A DNA stretch of 35,742 bases from Caldifarciminota bacterium. Its GTDB lineage: Bacteria > Hydrothermota > Tepidihabitantia > SM23-42. Shown piece by piece: positions 1 to 7,804 of this stretch. The DNA is taken from contig JAFGPO010000123.1 of assembly GCA_016936155.1 (NCBI GenBank), forward strand, positions 1-35,742. The letters run 5' to 3'. The notes under the pieces were generated by a model that saw only the letters and a list, made by a program, of their open reading frames with translations, ran no database searches and was not told the DNA's origin. Position numbers and translations under genes: made by a program. Position 1 is the stretch's first letter. Each line of letters starts with the position of its first letter.

Positions 1-702
1 AAGACCACCGCGACCGGTTCAATGGTTCAAGTTTCAGGGATTAGTGATTTTGTGCTGAACGGTATTCAGGCCGGAGTATTCACTATGCAGCTCGTTCTGC
101 AGGACCGGCAATGTATCGGCGTGTTCGATCTTCCGCACGATGTGACCAAAGAAGCGTACCGCCTGCTCGGATTGCGTTCGGCCGGGATCACGCGTATAAA
201 AACAGAGGGATTCGAATATCCCCTTGGCAACGTGATCAATCAAGGCACGGATGATCAGGATATCAGCACATCGACCAGGGCATACAGTGATATTGGGTGT
301 GCCGCGATATCCCTTGGTATTGCCGAGGCGTGCTGTGATACGGCGCTTGCGTATTCCAAGGAACGAAAGCAATTCAACCGGGCGATCTGTGAATTCCCGA
401 TGATCCGGGAAATGCTCGTCGATATGAGAATACGTACGGATACGGCCCGTCTTTTGGTGTACAATGCAGCCCAGAGTTTTGATCGCAACGAGAAGTTCGA
501 AAGAGCAGCCCACAGTGCCCGGCTCTTTGCTGATGCAACCGCGGTTTTTTCCGGCACGACATCTGTCCAGGTTCATGGCGGCTACGGTTATACAAAAGAC
601 TATCCAGTGGAAAGATTTTTCCGGGACGCAAAAGCGGTCCAGGCGATCGGTTGTCCCGATTACGAGATCAAGGAACAGATCGCAAAGGAGTTACTATCAT
701 GA
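1..702 (+). CDS. Acyl-CoA dehydrogenase-like protein, 5' end outside window
   Basis: The reading frame is open from base 1, so the N-terminal half lies upstream; the ATG at 22 is internal. What remains is the middle beta-domain and the C-terminal helical domain of the acyl-CoA dehydrogenase fold, including SKERKQFNRAICEF and the HGGYGYTKDYPVERFFRDAK stretch typical of the FAD-binding C-terminal domain. The family oxidises acyl-CoA to enoyl-CoA and passes electrons to EtfAB, whose genes lie downstream. Oddity: where the two following paralogues have EGTSEVQ, this protein has GCPDYEI, so the usual catalytic Glu is Gly. The alternative Glu used by isovaleryl- and long-chain enzymes is not seen in the preceding helix either (RAYSDIG). 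It may be non-catalytic or do other chemistry. Its stop overlaps the next start (ATGA). Confidence 0.85.
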   Translation, partial: KTTATGSMVQVSGISDFVLNGIQAGVFTMQLVLQDRQCIGVFDLPHDVTKEAYRLLGLRSAGITRIKTEGFEYPLGNVINQGTDDQDISTSTRAYSDIGCAAISLGIAEACCDTALAYSKERKQFNRAICEFPMIREMLVDMRIRTDTARLLVYNAAQSFDRNEKFERAAHSARLFADATAVFSGTTSVQVHGGYGYTKDYPVERFFRDAKAVQAIGCPDYEIKEQIAKELLS

Positions 703-1835
703 TACTTGATGATACCTATGAAAAATTCCGTTCCCGAGTAAGGGATTTTGCGGAAAAAGAAGTAGCGCCAAGGGCGCCGGAATTGGATCGTAATGATGAA
801 TTCCCCTGGGATCTCGTAAAGCGGATGAGCGAATTGAAGCTGCTCGCCCTCTATGTTCCGCCCGAGTATGGTGGTGCAGGCCTTGACGTGTTAACCTATG
901 CGATCGCGGTCGAAGAGGTCGGACGGGTATGTGGTTCAACCGGGATATTTTTAGCAGCGCATTCATCGCTTGGTGTCTGGCCACTATTTGTTACCGGCAA
1001 TGAAGAACAAAAACAAAAATACCTTATTCCCATGGCAAAGGGAGAGAAGATCGGATCGTTCGGTTTGACCGAGCCGAACGCAGGAAGCGACGCCGCCGGG
1101 ACTCAGACCATTGCAAGGCTTGAAGGTGATCACTATGTCATCAATGGTGCAAAGCGGTTCATCACTTCAGGAGGAGTAGCCGATATCATCGTGTTCACCG
1201 CGACAAAAGATCCCGCACTTGGGTATCCGGGGATCAGTGCTTTCATCGTTGAAAAGGGGACACGCGGCTTCACCGCGGGCAAAGAAGAAGATAAGATGGG
1301 CCTGCGGGGATCGATCACGTCAGAACTGATCTTTGAGGATTGTCATATATCAAAAGAGAATCTGCTGGGCAAGGAAGGTGAGGGATTCAAAGTATTTATG
1401 GAGACACTTGACGGCGGCAGGATATCGATCGGTGCACTGGCACTGGGGATTGCGCAGGGTGCTTTGGATGCATCTATACATTTTGTCAAAAATGAGAGCG
1501 CAGCAGGGAAGCCTTTATCCAAGATGCAGTGGATCCAGTCGAGGATCGCAGACATGGCGACCGAGGTCGAGGCCGCCCGTCTTTTAATCTATCAAGCAGC
1601 ACAGTTAAAGGATCAGGAACGACCGTATACCCGTGAAGCGGCTATGGCCAAGTACTATGCATCGAAGATCGGTATGAACGCGACGACAATGGCGATCGAT
1701 ATTCACGGCATGCTGGGATTGACTAAAGGGTATCCAGTTGAACGGTTCATGCGCGATGAAAAACTGATGGAGATCGGTGAGGGCACGTCTGAGGTGCAGA
1801 AGATTGTCATCGCCCGTCAGGTACTAGGAAAGTAG
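699..1835 (+). CDS. Acyl-CoA dehydrogenase
   Basis: Predicted FAD enzyme of 378 residues, normal length for the family, oxidising a short or branched acyl-CoA at C2-C3. The start at 699 is chosen because AAGGAG at 685-690 lies 8 bases before it and it overlaps the upstream stop; an upstream in-frame extension has no leader. Visible signatures are GLTEPNAGSDAAGTQT, NGAKRFITSGG, GYPVERFMRD and the C-terminal GEGTSEVQKIVIARQVLG, in which the Glu of EGTSE aligns with the catalytic base of short- and medium-chain dehydrogenases. It is translationally coupled to the previous acyl-CoA dehydrogenase-like gene. Substrate cannot be fixed from sequence; butyryl-, isobutyryl- or 2-methylbutyryl-CoA would fit the neighbourhood. 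Confidence 0.92.
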   Translation: MILDDTYEKFRSRVRDFAEKEVAPRAPELDRNDEFPWDLVKRMSELKLLALYVPPEYGGAGLDVLTYAIAVEEVGRVCGSTGIFLAAHSSLGVWPLFVTGNEEQKQKYLIPMAKGEKIGSFGLTEPNAGSDAAGTQTIARLEGDHYVINGAKRFITSGGVADIIVFTATKDPALGYPGISAFIVEKGTRGFTAGKEEDKMGLRGSITSELIFEDCHISKENLLGKEGEGFKVFMETLDGGRISIGALALGIAQGALDASIHFVKNESAAGKPLSKMQWIQSRIADMATEVEAARLLIYQAAQLKDQERPYTREAAMAKYYASKIGMNATTMAIDIHGMLGLTKGYPVERFMRDEKLMEIGEGTSEVQKIVIARQVLGK

Positions 1836-1841
1836 GACTGT

Positions 1842-1940
1842 TTGATGCGCACGGATCATATTCGATTCATGCGGATATTGCCTTCACAATATCTCTTTGT
1901 ATCCCGGGTAATCAGTCTGCATCTGATTCCCGAAGGGAAT
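1842..1940. repeat. Intergenic imperfect palindrome (family B, copy 1) ending in hairpin at the Shine-Dalgarno
   Basis: The left arm (from about 1844, words GATGCGCACGGAT and GCGGATATTG) pairs imperfectly with the right arm (reverse complement GATGCAGACTGAT ... GAGATATTG). The element ends with a perfect 6-bp hairpin, ATTCCC-GAA-GGGAAT at 1926-1940. The GGAGG of the next gene follows directly at 1941-1945. Three other spacers (12066, 18954, 23046) share this architecture. Confidence 0.6.
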
Positions 1941-1950
1941 GGAGGATGAT

Positions 1951-3093
1951 ATGAATTTTGACCTTACCAATGATCAGAAGATGCTGCAGGATCAGGTACG
2001 TAAATTCGCTGCTGCGGAATTGGCTCCCGCCGCGGCTGAAATTGATAAGACCGGTGAATTCCCATGGAAGAATCTGAAAAAAATGGCTGGTCTCGGTGTT
2101 CTCGGGATGATCGTACCCGAAGAATACGGGGGTGCGGGATTTGATTTTGTCGCGCTCGCGATCGCAATCGAGGAGATATCCAGAGTGTGCGCATCGACTG
2201 GAGTGATCGTGGCGGTCAATAATACGCTTGCATCCTACCCGATCCTGACCTTTGGCAATGAAGAGCAGAAGAAGAAATACCTTCCACTGCTTGCAAGCGG
2301 GGAGAAAATTGGTGCGATCGGTATTACCGAACCGAATGCCGGATCTGATGTTGCCGGGATGGAAACATCCGCTCGTTTGGAAGGCGACCACTACGTGCTC
2401 AACGGCTGCAAGCGTTTCATCACGAACGGCGGCGAGGCCGGCATATTCGTTGTGTTCGGGTACACGAACAGGGACCTGAAACACAAGGGGATGAGCGCGT
2501 TCATCGTGGAGCGGGATTATCCCGGATTCTCGCTGGGAAAACATGAGGATCTCATGGGCATACGGGCGACCGCGAACTGTGAGTTGATATTCGAAGATGT
2601 AAAGGTACCCAAGGCGAATCTGTTGGGTAATGAAGGCGATGGCTTCAAGATCTGCATGAATACGCTTGATGCTTCACGCATCGATATCGGTGCCCAGGCG
2701 GTCGGTATCGCGCAGGGGGCTCTTGATGAGGCCGTTAAATATTCAAAAGAGCGGAAGGCGTTTGGACAGCCGATATGCGACTTCCAGATGATCGAGAACA
2801 TGTTCGCGGAAATGGCATCAAAGATCCAGGCTGCCCGGATGCTTGTATATTATGCAGCTTTCCTTAAAGATAAAGGTGTCAAGCGTATCCCCAAGGAAGC
2901 CGCGATGGCTAAATTCTACGCATCGGACATCACGGTTGAGGTGACGCGCATGGCTTTGCAGATTCATGGGGGATACGGTTATACGAAAGACTACCCGGTC
3001 GAGCGTATGTACCGCGACGCGAAGATCCTTGAACTGTACGAAGGCACATCCGAGGTCCAGAAGATCGTGATCGCAAGAGAACTGCTGAAGTAA
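1951..3093 (+). CDS. Acyl-CoA dehydrogenase (short-chain type)
   Basis: 380 residues, closely related to the preceding dehydrogenase. The start at 1951 fits GGAGG at 1941-1945; the ATG at 1939 would sit inside the leader. It carries GITEPNAGSDVAGMET, NGCKRFITNGG, the helix LDASRIDIGAQAVGIAQGALD seen in butyryl-CoA-type enzymes, and YEGTSEVQKIVIARELL with the catalytic Glu in the canonical place. It most resembles butyryl-/short-chain acyl-CoA dehydrogenases, which donate electrons to EtfAB; etfBA follow 240 bases downstream. The role as butyryl-CoA dehydrogenase is inferred, and other short or branched substrates remain possible. Confidence 0.93.
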   Translation: MNFDLTNDQKMLQDQVRKFAAAELAPAAAEIDKTGEFPWKNLKKMAGLGVLGMIVPEEYGGAGFDFVALAIAIEEISRVCASTGVIVAVNNTLASYPILTFGNEEQKKKYLPLLASGEKIGAIGITEPNAGSDVAGMETSARLEGDHYVLNGCKRFITNGGEAGIFVVFGYTNRDLKHKGMSAFIVERDYPGFSLGKHEDLMGIRATANCELIFEDVKVPKANLLGNEGDGFKICMNTLDASRIDIGAQAVGIAQGALDEAVKYSKERKAFGQPICDFQMIENMFAEMASKIQAARMLVYYAAFLKDKGVKRIPKEAAMAKFYASDITVEVTRMALQIHGGYGYTKDYPVERMYRDAKILELYEGTSEVQKIVIARELLK

Positions 3094-3097
3094 ATAC

Positions 3098-3320
3098 GAA
3101 GCACTAAATCTTAAATTCTCAACAATGCCAGGGTATAGAAGACAAGCATATCAGGAAACCAGAATATCAGGAATCCTTCGGATTCGATTACAGTGATTAA
3201 CAGAAAGATTACAACGATAGTATCCCCTGATAACCTGGGGTGCTGGTACCCTGCATGCTGATGTTCTGATGTCCTGATGCGCGTTTTTGAATTATTGGAT
3301 ATTAGAATTTAGAATTTTCC
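3098..3320. repeat. Family A palindrome interrupted by a second palindrome (family C)
   Basis: The outer arms (GAAGCACTAAATCTTAAATTCT at about 3099-3120, and TTGAATTATTGGATATTAGAATTTAGAATT at about 3289-3318) are the two halves of the family A repeat seen at 15098, 17244, 25664, 26208 and 28004. Between them lies a different inverted repeat built from CATATCAGGA/CAGAATATCAGG words on the left and CTGATGTTCTGATGTCCTGATG on the right. Smaller hairpins inside include AATCC-TTC-GGATT. This reads as one element inserted into another. Confidence 0.55.
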
Positions 3321-3335
3321 AAGGAAGGAGGTACT

Positions 3336-4109
3336 TTGGATATCGTTGTTTGTATCAAACGCGTTCCGCAAACCGCGGAAGCGGACGTTAAGGTCGATAG
3401 TTCGGGTAAGGACATCATCAAGGACCGTTTGACCTTCGATATGAATGAATCTGACGCCTACGCTCTGGAAGAAGCCATTCTGCTTAAGGAGAAATTCGGG
3501 GGAACGTTGACCGCAGTCTCATTCGGTCCAGTGGAAGCTGAGGATACGCTGCGGATCGCTCTGGCAAAGGGTGCGGATAATGCGGTCAGGATCAAAGAAG
3601 AAGATTTCCCGGGACTGGATGGATGTGCCACTGCTCACGTATTGGCCGCAACTATCAAGGATATAAAACATGACGTCCTTTTCACCGGGTGTCTTGCCAC
3701 GGATGATTACTACTCGCAGGTGGGAGCCACGCTCGCTGAAGTGCTTGGCATACCTCATGCCACGTTGGTAACGAAGATCGATATCGCCGATGCAACAGCA
3801 CATACCTATCGCGAACTGGAAGGAGGATTGCTCGAGCACCTTGAGATCACTCTGCCCGCGCTGTTTACGATCCAGACCGGCATCAACGAGCCGCGATACG
3901 CTTCACTGATCGCCATCCGCCGGGCTGCAAAAAAAGAGATCCAACTGGTCGGTAAGGAAACGACCGCACCGGAAACCATAGTAACCCAGTCGACATTAGA
4001 AGAGCTCTATACGCCACCAGTGGGGAAGCGCGCCGAGATCCTCACAGGCAGCATGGATGAGATAAGCGCGAAATTCGGTAACGTCGTGAAAGAAAAGGGA
4101 TTGCTGTAA
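3336..4109 (+). CDS. etfB: Electron transfer flavoprotein, beta subunit
   Basis: 257 residues, the usual EtfB length. It begins with TTG at 3336, preceded by a strong AAGGAGGT at 3325-3332; no in-frame ATG fits better. Recognised by the N-terminal VVCIKRVP and DMNESDAYALEEA, and by the adenosine-binding region ELEGGLLEHLEITLPALFT followed by INEPRYASL. EtfB pairs with EtfA (9 bases downstream) and carries electrons from acyl-CoA dehydrogenases. Whether this pair is a simple carrier or electron-bifurcating cannot be settled by eye. The TTG start may keep expression in balance with etfA, which is an inference. Confidence 0.95.
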   Translation: MDIVVCIKRVPQTAEADVKVDSSGKDIIKDRLTFDMNESDAYALEEAILLKEKFGGTLTAVSFGPVEAEDTLRIALAKGADNAVRIKEEDFPGLDGCATAHVLAATIKDIKHDVLFTGCLATDDYYSQVGATLAEVLGIPHATLVTKIDIADATAHTYRELEGGLLEHLEITLPALFTIQTGINEPRYASLIAIRRAAKKEIQLVGKETTAPETIVTQSTLEELYTPPVGKRAEILTGSMDEISAKFGNVVKEKGLL

Positions 4110-4118
4110 GGAGGCATC

Positions 4119-5102
4119 ATGGCAGAGATCTTTGCTCTTGTCGAACACCGCCAGGGAACGATCCGTGATATCACATTCGAGCTCCTCGCGTGCGGCAGGG
4201 AACTCGCTGAGGCACGCAATACGCAGCTAACTGCCGTGTTGCTTGGAAGCGATACCGGGTCCATGGTCGATCTGATCAAGACCAAGGCACACAAAGTGCT
4301 CGTTGTCGACAACCCTGTGTACAAGGAATTTAATGCGGAGGCTTACCAGATCACGTTACACGACCTGATCAAAAAACATGCACCGGTCCTTACATTGATC
4401 GGGCATACTGCGTACGGATACGACCTCTGTGCACCATTAGCAACCCAGCTGGATTTCCCGTTCACGACCGACTGTCTGGAAATAACATTCGCCGGCGACC
4501 AACTTAGGGTAATCCGGCAAATGTATAATGGAAAATTGAATGCGCGGGTAACCCTGCGCGCTCATTCTTCGTATATGGTGAGCGTACGCAGCGGATGTTA
4601 TCCTCCTCAGGAGAGCGCGTTCGATGCGCAGATCGAAACGGTCGACGCATCGCTTGCCGCGCAACCCGAGTACCGCAAATTCCTCGAATTCATTGAAGCG
4701 GTCGCAGGGGAGATCGATATTACGAAAGCGGATATTGTGATCAGCATCGGGCGCGGCATCAAGGAACAAGCGAATATCGCTCTGGCCGAGGATTTCGCCG
4801 GCGCAATTGGGGGCGTGGTTGCCTGTTCCCGTCCGATCGTTGATGCAGGATGGTTGCCCAAGGACCGGCAGGTCGGTTCATCCGGGAAAACGGTAAAACC
4901 GAAATTGTATATCGCGCTGGGGATTTCAGGAGCTTTCCAGCATGTCGTGGGTATGAAAAGCGCGGATACGATCATCGCGGTGAACAAGGATGCTAATGCA
5001 CCGATTTTCAATGAAGCTGATTATGGCATTGTCGATGATCTCTTCAAGGTAGTGCCCGCACTCAAGAACAGGATCGTGGAGTTAAAGCAGACAAAAGGAT
5101 GA
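4119..5102 (+). CDS. etfA: Electron transfer flavoprotein, alpha subunit
   Basis: 327 residues, full length. The C-terminal FAD-binding domain is clear: SIGRGIKEQANI, AIGGVVACSRPIVDAGW, RQVGSSGKTVKPKLYIALGI, SGAFQHVVGMKSAD and the closing NKDANAPIFNEADYGIVDD. Start ATG at 4119 has AAGGAGG at 4109-4115, abutting the etfB stop. It forms the Etf heterodimer with the upstream gene product and probably passes electrons to the Fe-S oxidoreductase encoded 4 bases downstream. Confidence 0.96.
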   Translation: MAEIFALVEHRQGTIRDITFELLACGRELAEARNTQLTAVLLGSDTGSMVDLIKTKAHKVLVVDNPVYKEFNAEAYQITLHDLIKKHAPVLTLIGHTAYGYDLCAPLATQLDFPFTTDCLEITFAGDQLRVIRQMYNGKLNARVTLRAHSSYMVSVRSGCYPPQESAFDAQIETVDASLAAQPEYRKFLEFIEAVAGEIDITKADIVISIGRGIKEQANIALAEDFAGAIGGVVACSRPIVDAGWLPKDRQVGSSGKTVKPKLYIALGISGAFQHVVGMKSADTIIAVNKDANAPIFNEADYGIVDDLFKVVPALKNRIVELKQTKG

Positions 5103-5106
5103 TGTA

Positions 5107-6300
5107 ATGAAAAATGTGATCAGGCTGAATTTCGAGATCCGCGAAGCGATCATCGAATCAGGCGGGCAGGATGCGATCAAGTGCTACCAGTGCGGACGGT
5201 GTATGGCTGCCTGTCCCTTGAATCTGCTTGAAAGTATTAATTATACTACCTACCGTTTCTGTCAGCGAATCCGTTTGGGTGCGATCATTGATGGCGAGAA
5301 CAAAGAGGATATCGCCGACGATACGAACGACGTGTTCCGTTGTGTCGGCTGTGACTGTTGCAAGAATGAGTGCCCGCGGGGCGTTGGTCTATCCGATGTT
5401 CTGCGCGCGGTTCGCCGTATCCTTGTTGATTATGATTCCTATCCGAATGAATTAAAAGGCGTGATCTCCCGTTTGTACAACACGGGAAACCCGTTTGGGG
5501 AAGCGGCTGAGCAACGCAATGCCTGGGCGTTGGATTTTCAAGTACCGCGTTTCGACGGATCATATGACTACCTCTATTTCGCATGCTGCCTGCCCTCGTA
5601 TGACAGTCGTTGCCAGGAGGTCGCGCGCGCGACCGCCAGCTTGCTTAACAAAGCCCGCGTGAGTTTCGGCGTGCTTGGCGAGCAGGAATTTTGCTGCGGC
5701 GAAGCGGTGCGCCGGGTCGGGGCAGAAAAGGTTTTCCAGACCGCGCTCAAGAGTAATATCGAAGCATTCAGGAAGAACCACGTTTCTAAGATTTTGACCA
5801 CGTCACCTCATTGTTTTTTGACCTTCACACGGGACTACAAGGAACTTTATCCTCGATTAGAGGCTATTCATGCGACGCAGTTGTTCCATGCGCTTATCAA
5901 AGGGAAAAAGCTTGTTCCTAAAAAGCCATTTAATAAAACGGTTGTGTATCACGACCCCTGTACGCTGGGACGTCAAATGGGTGTATACGACGAACCGCGT
6001 GCGATCCTCCAGAGCATTCCGGGATTACAACTGGTGGAGGTACCGGTCTACAACCGTGAATCCAGCGTCTGTTGCGGTGGGGGTGCTATGGGTCTGTGGC
6101 TTGACTGGCCGCAGGGTGAGCGCCTGGCGGATGTGCGTGTTGAGCAGATCCTCGCGACCGGCGCTGATGCGGTCGCAGTCGCCTGCCCTTTTTGTTTAAA
6201 CATGCTTGAGGAAACCATGAAGTCGATGAATGCTCATATTGAGGTACTGGATATCGCGGAGATCCTTTGGTCATCCATAAGCGAAAGGCCGGCTAAGTAG
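5107..6300 (+). CDS. Soluble (Fe-S)-binding oxidoreductase with two CCG domains, HdrD/GlpC-like
   Basis: 397 residues. Two [4Fe-4S] motifs lie at the N-terminus (C26-x2-C29-x2-C32-x3-C36-P and C79-x2-C82-x2-C85-x3-C89-P), followed by two cysteine-rich CCG domains (FACCLPSYD...EFCCGEA and HDPCTLGR...VCCGGGAMG...CPFC). The first CCG domain lacks the closing CxxC pair (HCFLTF). The family passes electrons between soluble carriers and quinones or thiols. Relatives encoded next to etfAB in syntrophic bacteria act as Etf:quinone oxidoreductases but have an N-terminal membrane domain, which is absent here. It starts 4 bases after etfA, so it is the likely electron acceptor of EtfAB. Its partner is unknown. 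Confidence 0.88.
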   Translation: MKNVIRLNFEIREAIIESGGQDAIKCYQCGRCMAACPLNLLESINYTTYRFCQRIRLGAIIDGENKEDIADDTNDVFRCVGCDCCKNECPRGVGLSDVLRAVRRILVDYDSYPNELKGVISRLYNTGNPFGEAAEQRNAWALDFQVPRFDGSYDYLYFACCLPSYDSRCQEVARATASLLNKARVSFGVLGEQEFCCGEAVRRVGAEKVFQTALKSNIEAFRKNHVSKILTTSPHCFLTFTRDYKELYPRLEAIHATQLFHALIKGKKLVPKKPFNKTVVYHDPCTLGRQMGVYDEPRAILQSIPGLQLVEVPVYNRESSVCCGGGAMGLWLDWPQGERLADVRVEQILATGADAVAVACPFCLNMLEETMKSMNAHIEVLDIAEILWSSISERPAK

Positions 6301-6304
6301 ATTT

Positions 6305-7795
6305 ATGAAATTAACTGATATCATCAAGGACGTGTTAGTGAAACAGGATGCGGTCATGCATCCACGTCCATATTATAACCACTCGGTATCATTCAAGAAT
6401 ACTGTATCGTCTGAAGAACGAGCGGAGATGCTCGAACGGGTCGGGCTGAATGTCTTTTTCTTCCCGAGCGCGATGATAACCGGCTGCGACCTGCTGTCGG
6501 ATTCCGGTGTAACGAGCATGACCGATGAGCAGTGGGCCGCCCTGCACAAGGGCGATGAAGCATACGGATCGAATCGCGGGTACTACCTGCTCAAGGATCG
6601 TGTGCGGGAGATCTTCGGTGAAGGTTTCTTCAATGATCCCGGGGAGGGAATGCCCAATGCCTTCTTGTTCCATCAGGGTCGCGCCTGCGAGAATGCCCTT
6701 TTTACTCACCTCGGGAAGACAGGGAAGGCACTTTTGATCCCGAGCAATGGGCATTTCGACACCACGCAGGCGAATATCATGGCGAACAGGATCACGCCGG
6801 TCAATCTTTTTTCACCGGCACTTACCAGTGGCCGACCGGACGAGATGTTCAAGGGCGACATAGACATTACGGAATTAAAGAAACTGCTCGGGTCATCCCA
6901 TGAGCATATGCCTCTTGTATACTTGACCATCACCAACAACACCGGCGGTGGACAGCCAGTATCCATGAAAAATATCGAAGAAGTCGCGCAACTCGTCCAC
7001 CACTATGGTATTCCGCTCTTTTTTGATGCCTGCCGTTTTGCTGAGAATGCATGGTTCATTAAGCACCATGAGCCCGGGTATGACAAGAAGAGTATCAAAG
7101 CGATTGTAACAAAGATATTTTCATTCGCCGACGGTTTTACGATCAGTTTTAAAAAGGATGGGTTGGTTAACATGGGCGGCGGGATGTTCTTTAAGAACGA
7201 CGGTCTCTTCGTTAAAAAATTTCCCCGCATGCCGGAGAACATCCTTGATCATCAAATACTGACTGAAGGACATCCAACCTATGGAGGGATGTCGGGGCGT
7301 GATATCATGGCCCTCTATATTGGCCTGCATACTGTTATGCGGGAAGACTATCTGACCTACCGGATCAGACAGGTCCGGGATTTCGGTGACGCGATGCATG
7401 CCCAGGGTCTGCCGGTCCTGACACCGATCGGCGGTCATGCGGTGTATCTGGATGTTAATAAATTCTTTGATGGTACTGCGATGAAGCCCGATGGTTTTGG
7501 CGGTATTGGCCTGTGTGCAGTGCTGCTCGCTGCATACGGACACCGGGCGTGCGAGCTGGGGTATTTTACTTTTGGTCAATACGACCAGGAAAAGAAAGAG
7601 GAGATTTTCCCGCGGGTCAATTTCGTGCGTTTTGCCGTGCCCCGTTTACGATATGAAAAACAGGATCTTGATGCGGTGGTTGCATCATTGGTCTCGCTGC
7701 ATGAGAGTAGGGGAAAAATACCGCCAGTGGAGGTAACGTACGGACGAGAGCTTGCTCTCCGGCACTTCAAAGCGCGTTTTCGATTCAAAAAATAG
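6305..7795 (+). CDS. PLP-dependent beta-eliminating lyase (tryptophanase / tyrosine phenol-lyase family)
   Basis: 496 residues, slightly longer than typical tryptophanase (about 470). Family signatures: HKGDEAYGSNRGYY, TITNNTGGGQPVSM, FFDACRFAENAWFI, and SFKKDGLVNMGG, where the second lysine (about K284) aligns with the PLP-binding lysine. The family splits tryptophan to indole, or tyrosine to phenol, plus pyruvate and ammonia. I cannot separate the two specificities by eye. It begins 4 bases after the Fe-S oxidoreductase stop with only a weak leader, so it is probably cotranscribed. It fits an amino-acid-fermenting lifestyle. Confidence 0.88.
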   Translation: MKLTDIIKDVLVKQDAVMHPRPYYNHSVSFKNTVSSEERAEMLERVGLNVFFFPSAMITGCDLLSDSGVTSMTDEQWAALHKGDEAYGSNRGYYLLKDRVREIFGEGFFNDPGEGMPNAFLFHQGRACENALFTHLGKTGKALLIPSNGHFDTTQANIMANRITPVNLFSPALTSGRPDEMFKGDIDITELKKLLGSSHEHMPLVYLTITNNTGGGQPVSMKNIEEVAQLVHHYGIPLFFDACRFAENAWFIKHHEPGYDKKSIKAIVTKIFSFADGFTISFKKDGLVNMGGGMFFKNDGLFVKKFPRMPENILDHQILTEGHPTYGGMSGRDIMALYIGLHTVMREDYLTYRIRQVRDFGDAMHAQGLPVLTPIGGHAVYLDVNKFFDGTAMKPDGFGGIGLCAVLLAAYGHRACELGYFTFGQYDQEKKEEIFPRVNFVRFAVPRLRYEKQDLDAVVASLVSLHESRGKIPPVEVTYGRELALRHFKARFRFKK

Positions 7796-7804
7796 GATCT
7801 TGGT

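Noticed and set aside
34-576. Antisense open frames opposite the dehydrogenase genes and elsewhere
   Set aside because: They mirror real genes in high-coding-density sequence, have no leaders and show no recognisable protein family.
1939-1950. Start of the second complete acyl-CoA dehydrogenase at ATG 1939
   Set aside because: It lies within the hairpin and leader; GGAGG at 1941-1945 is correctly spaced only for ATG 1951.
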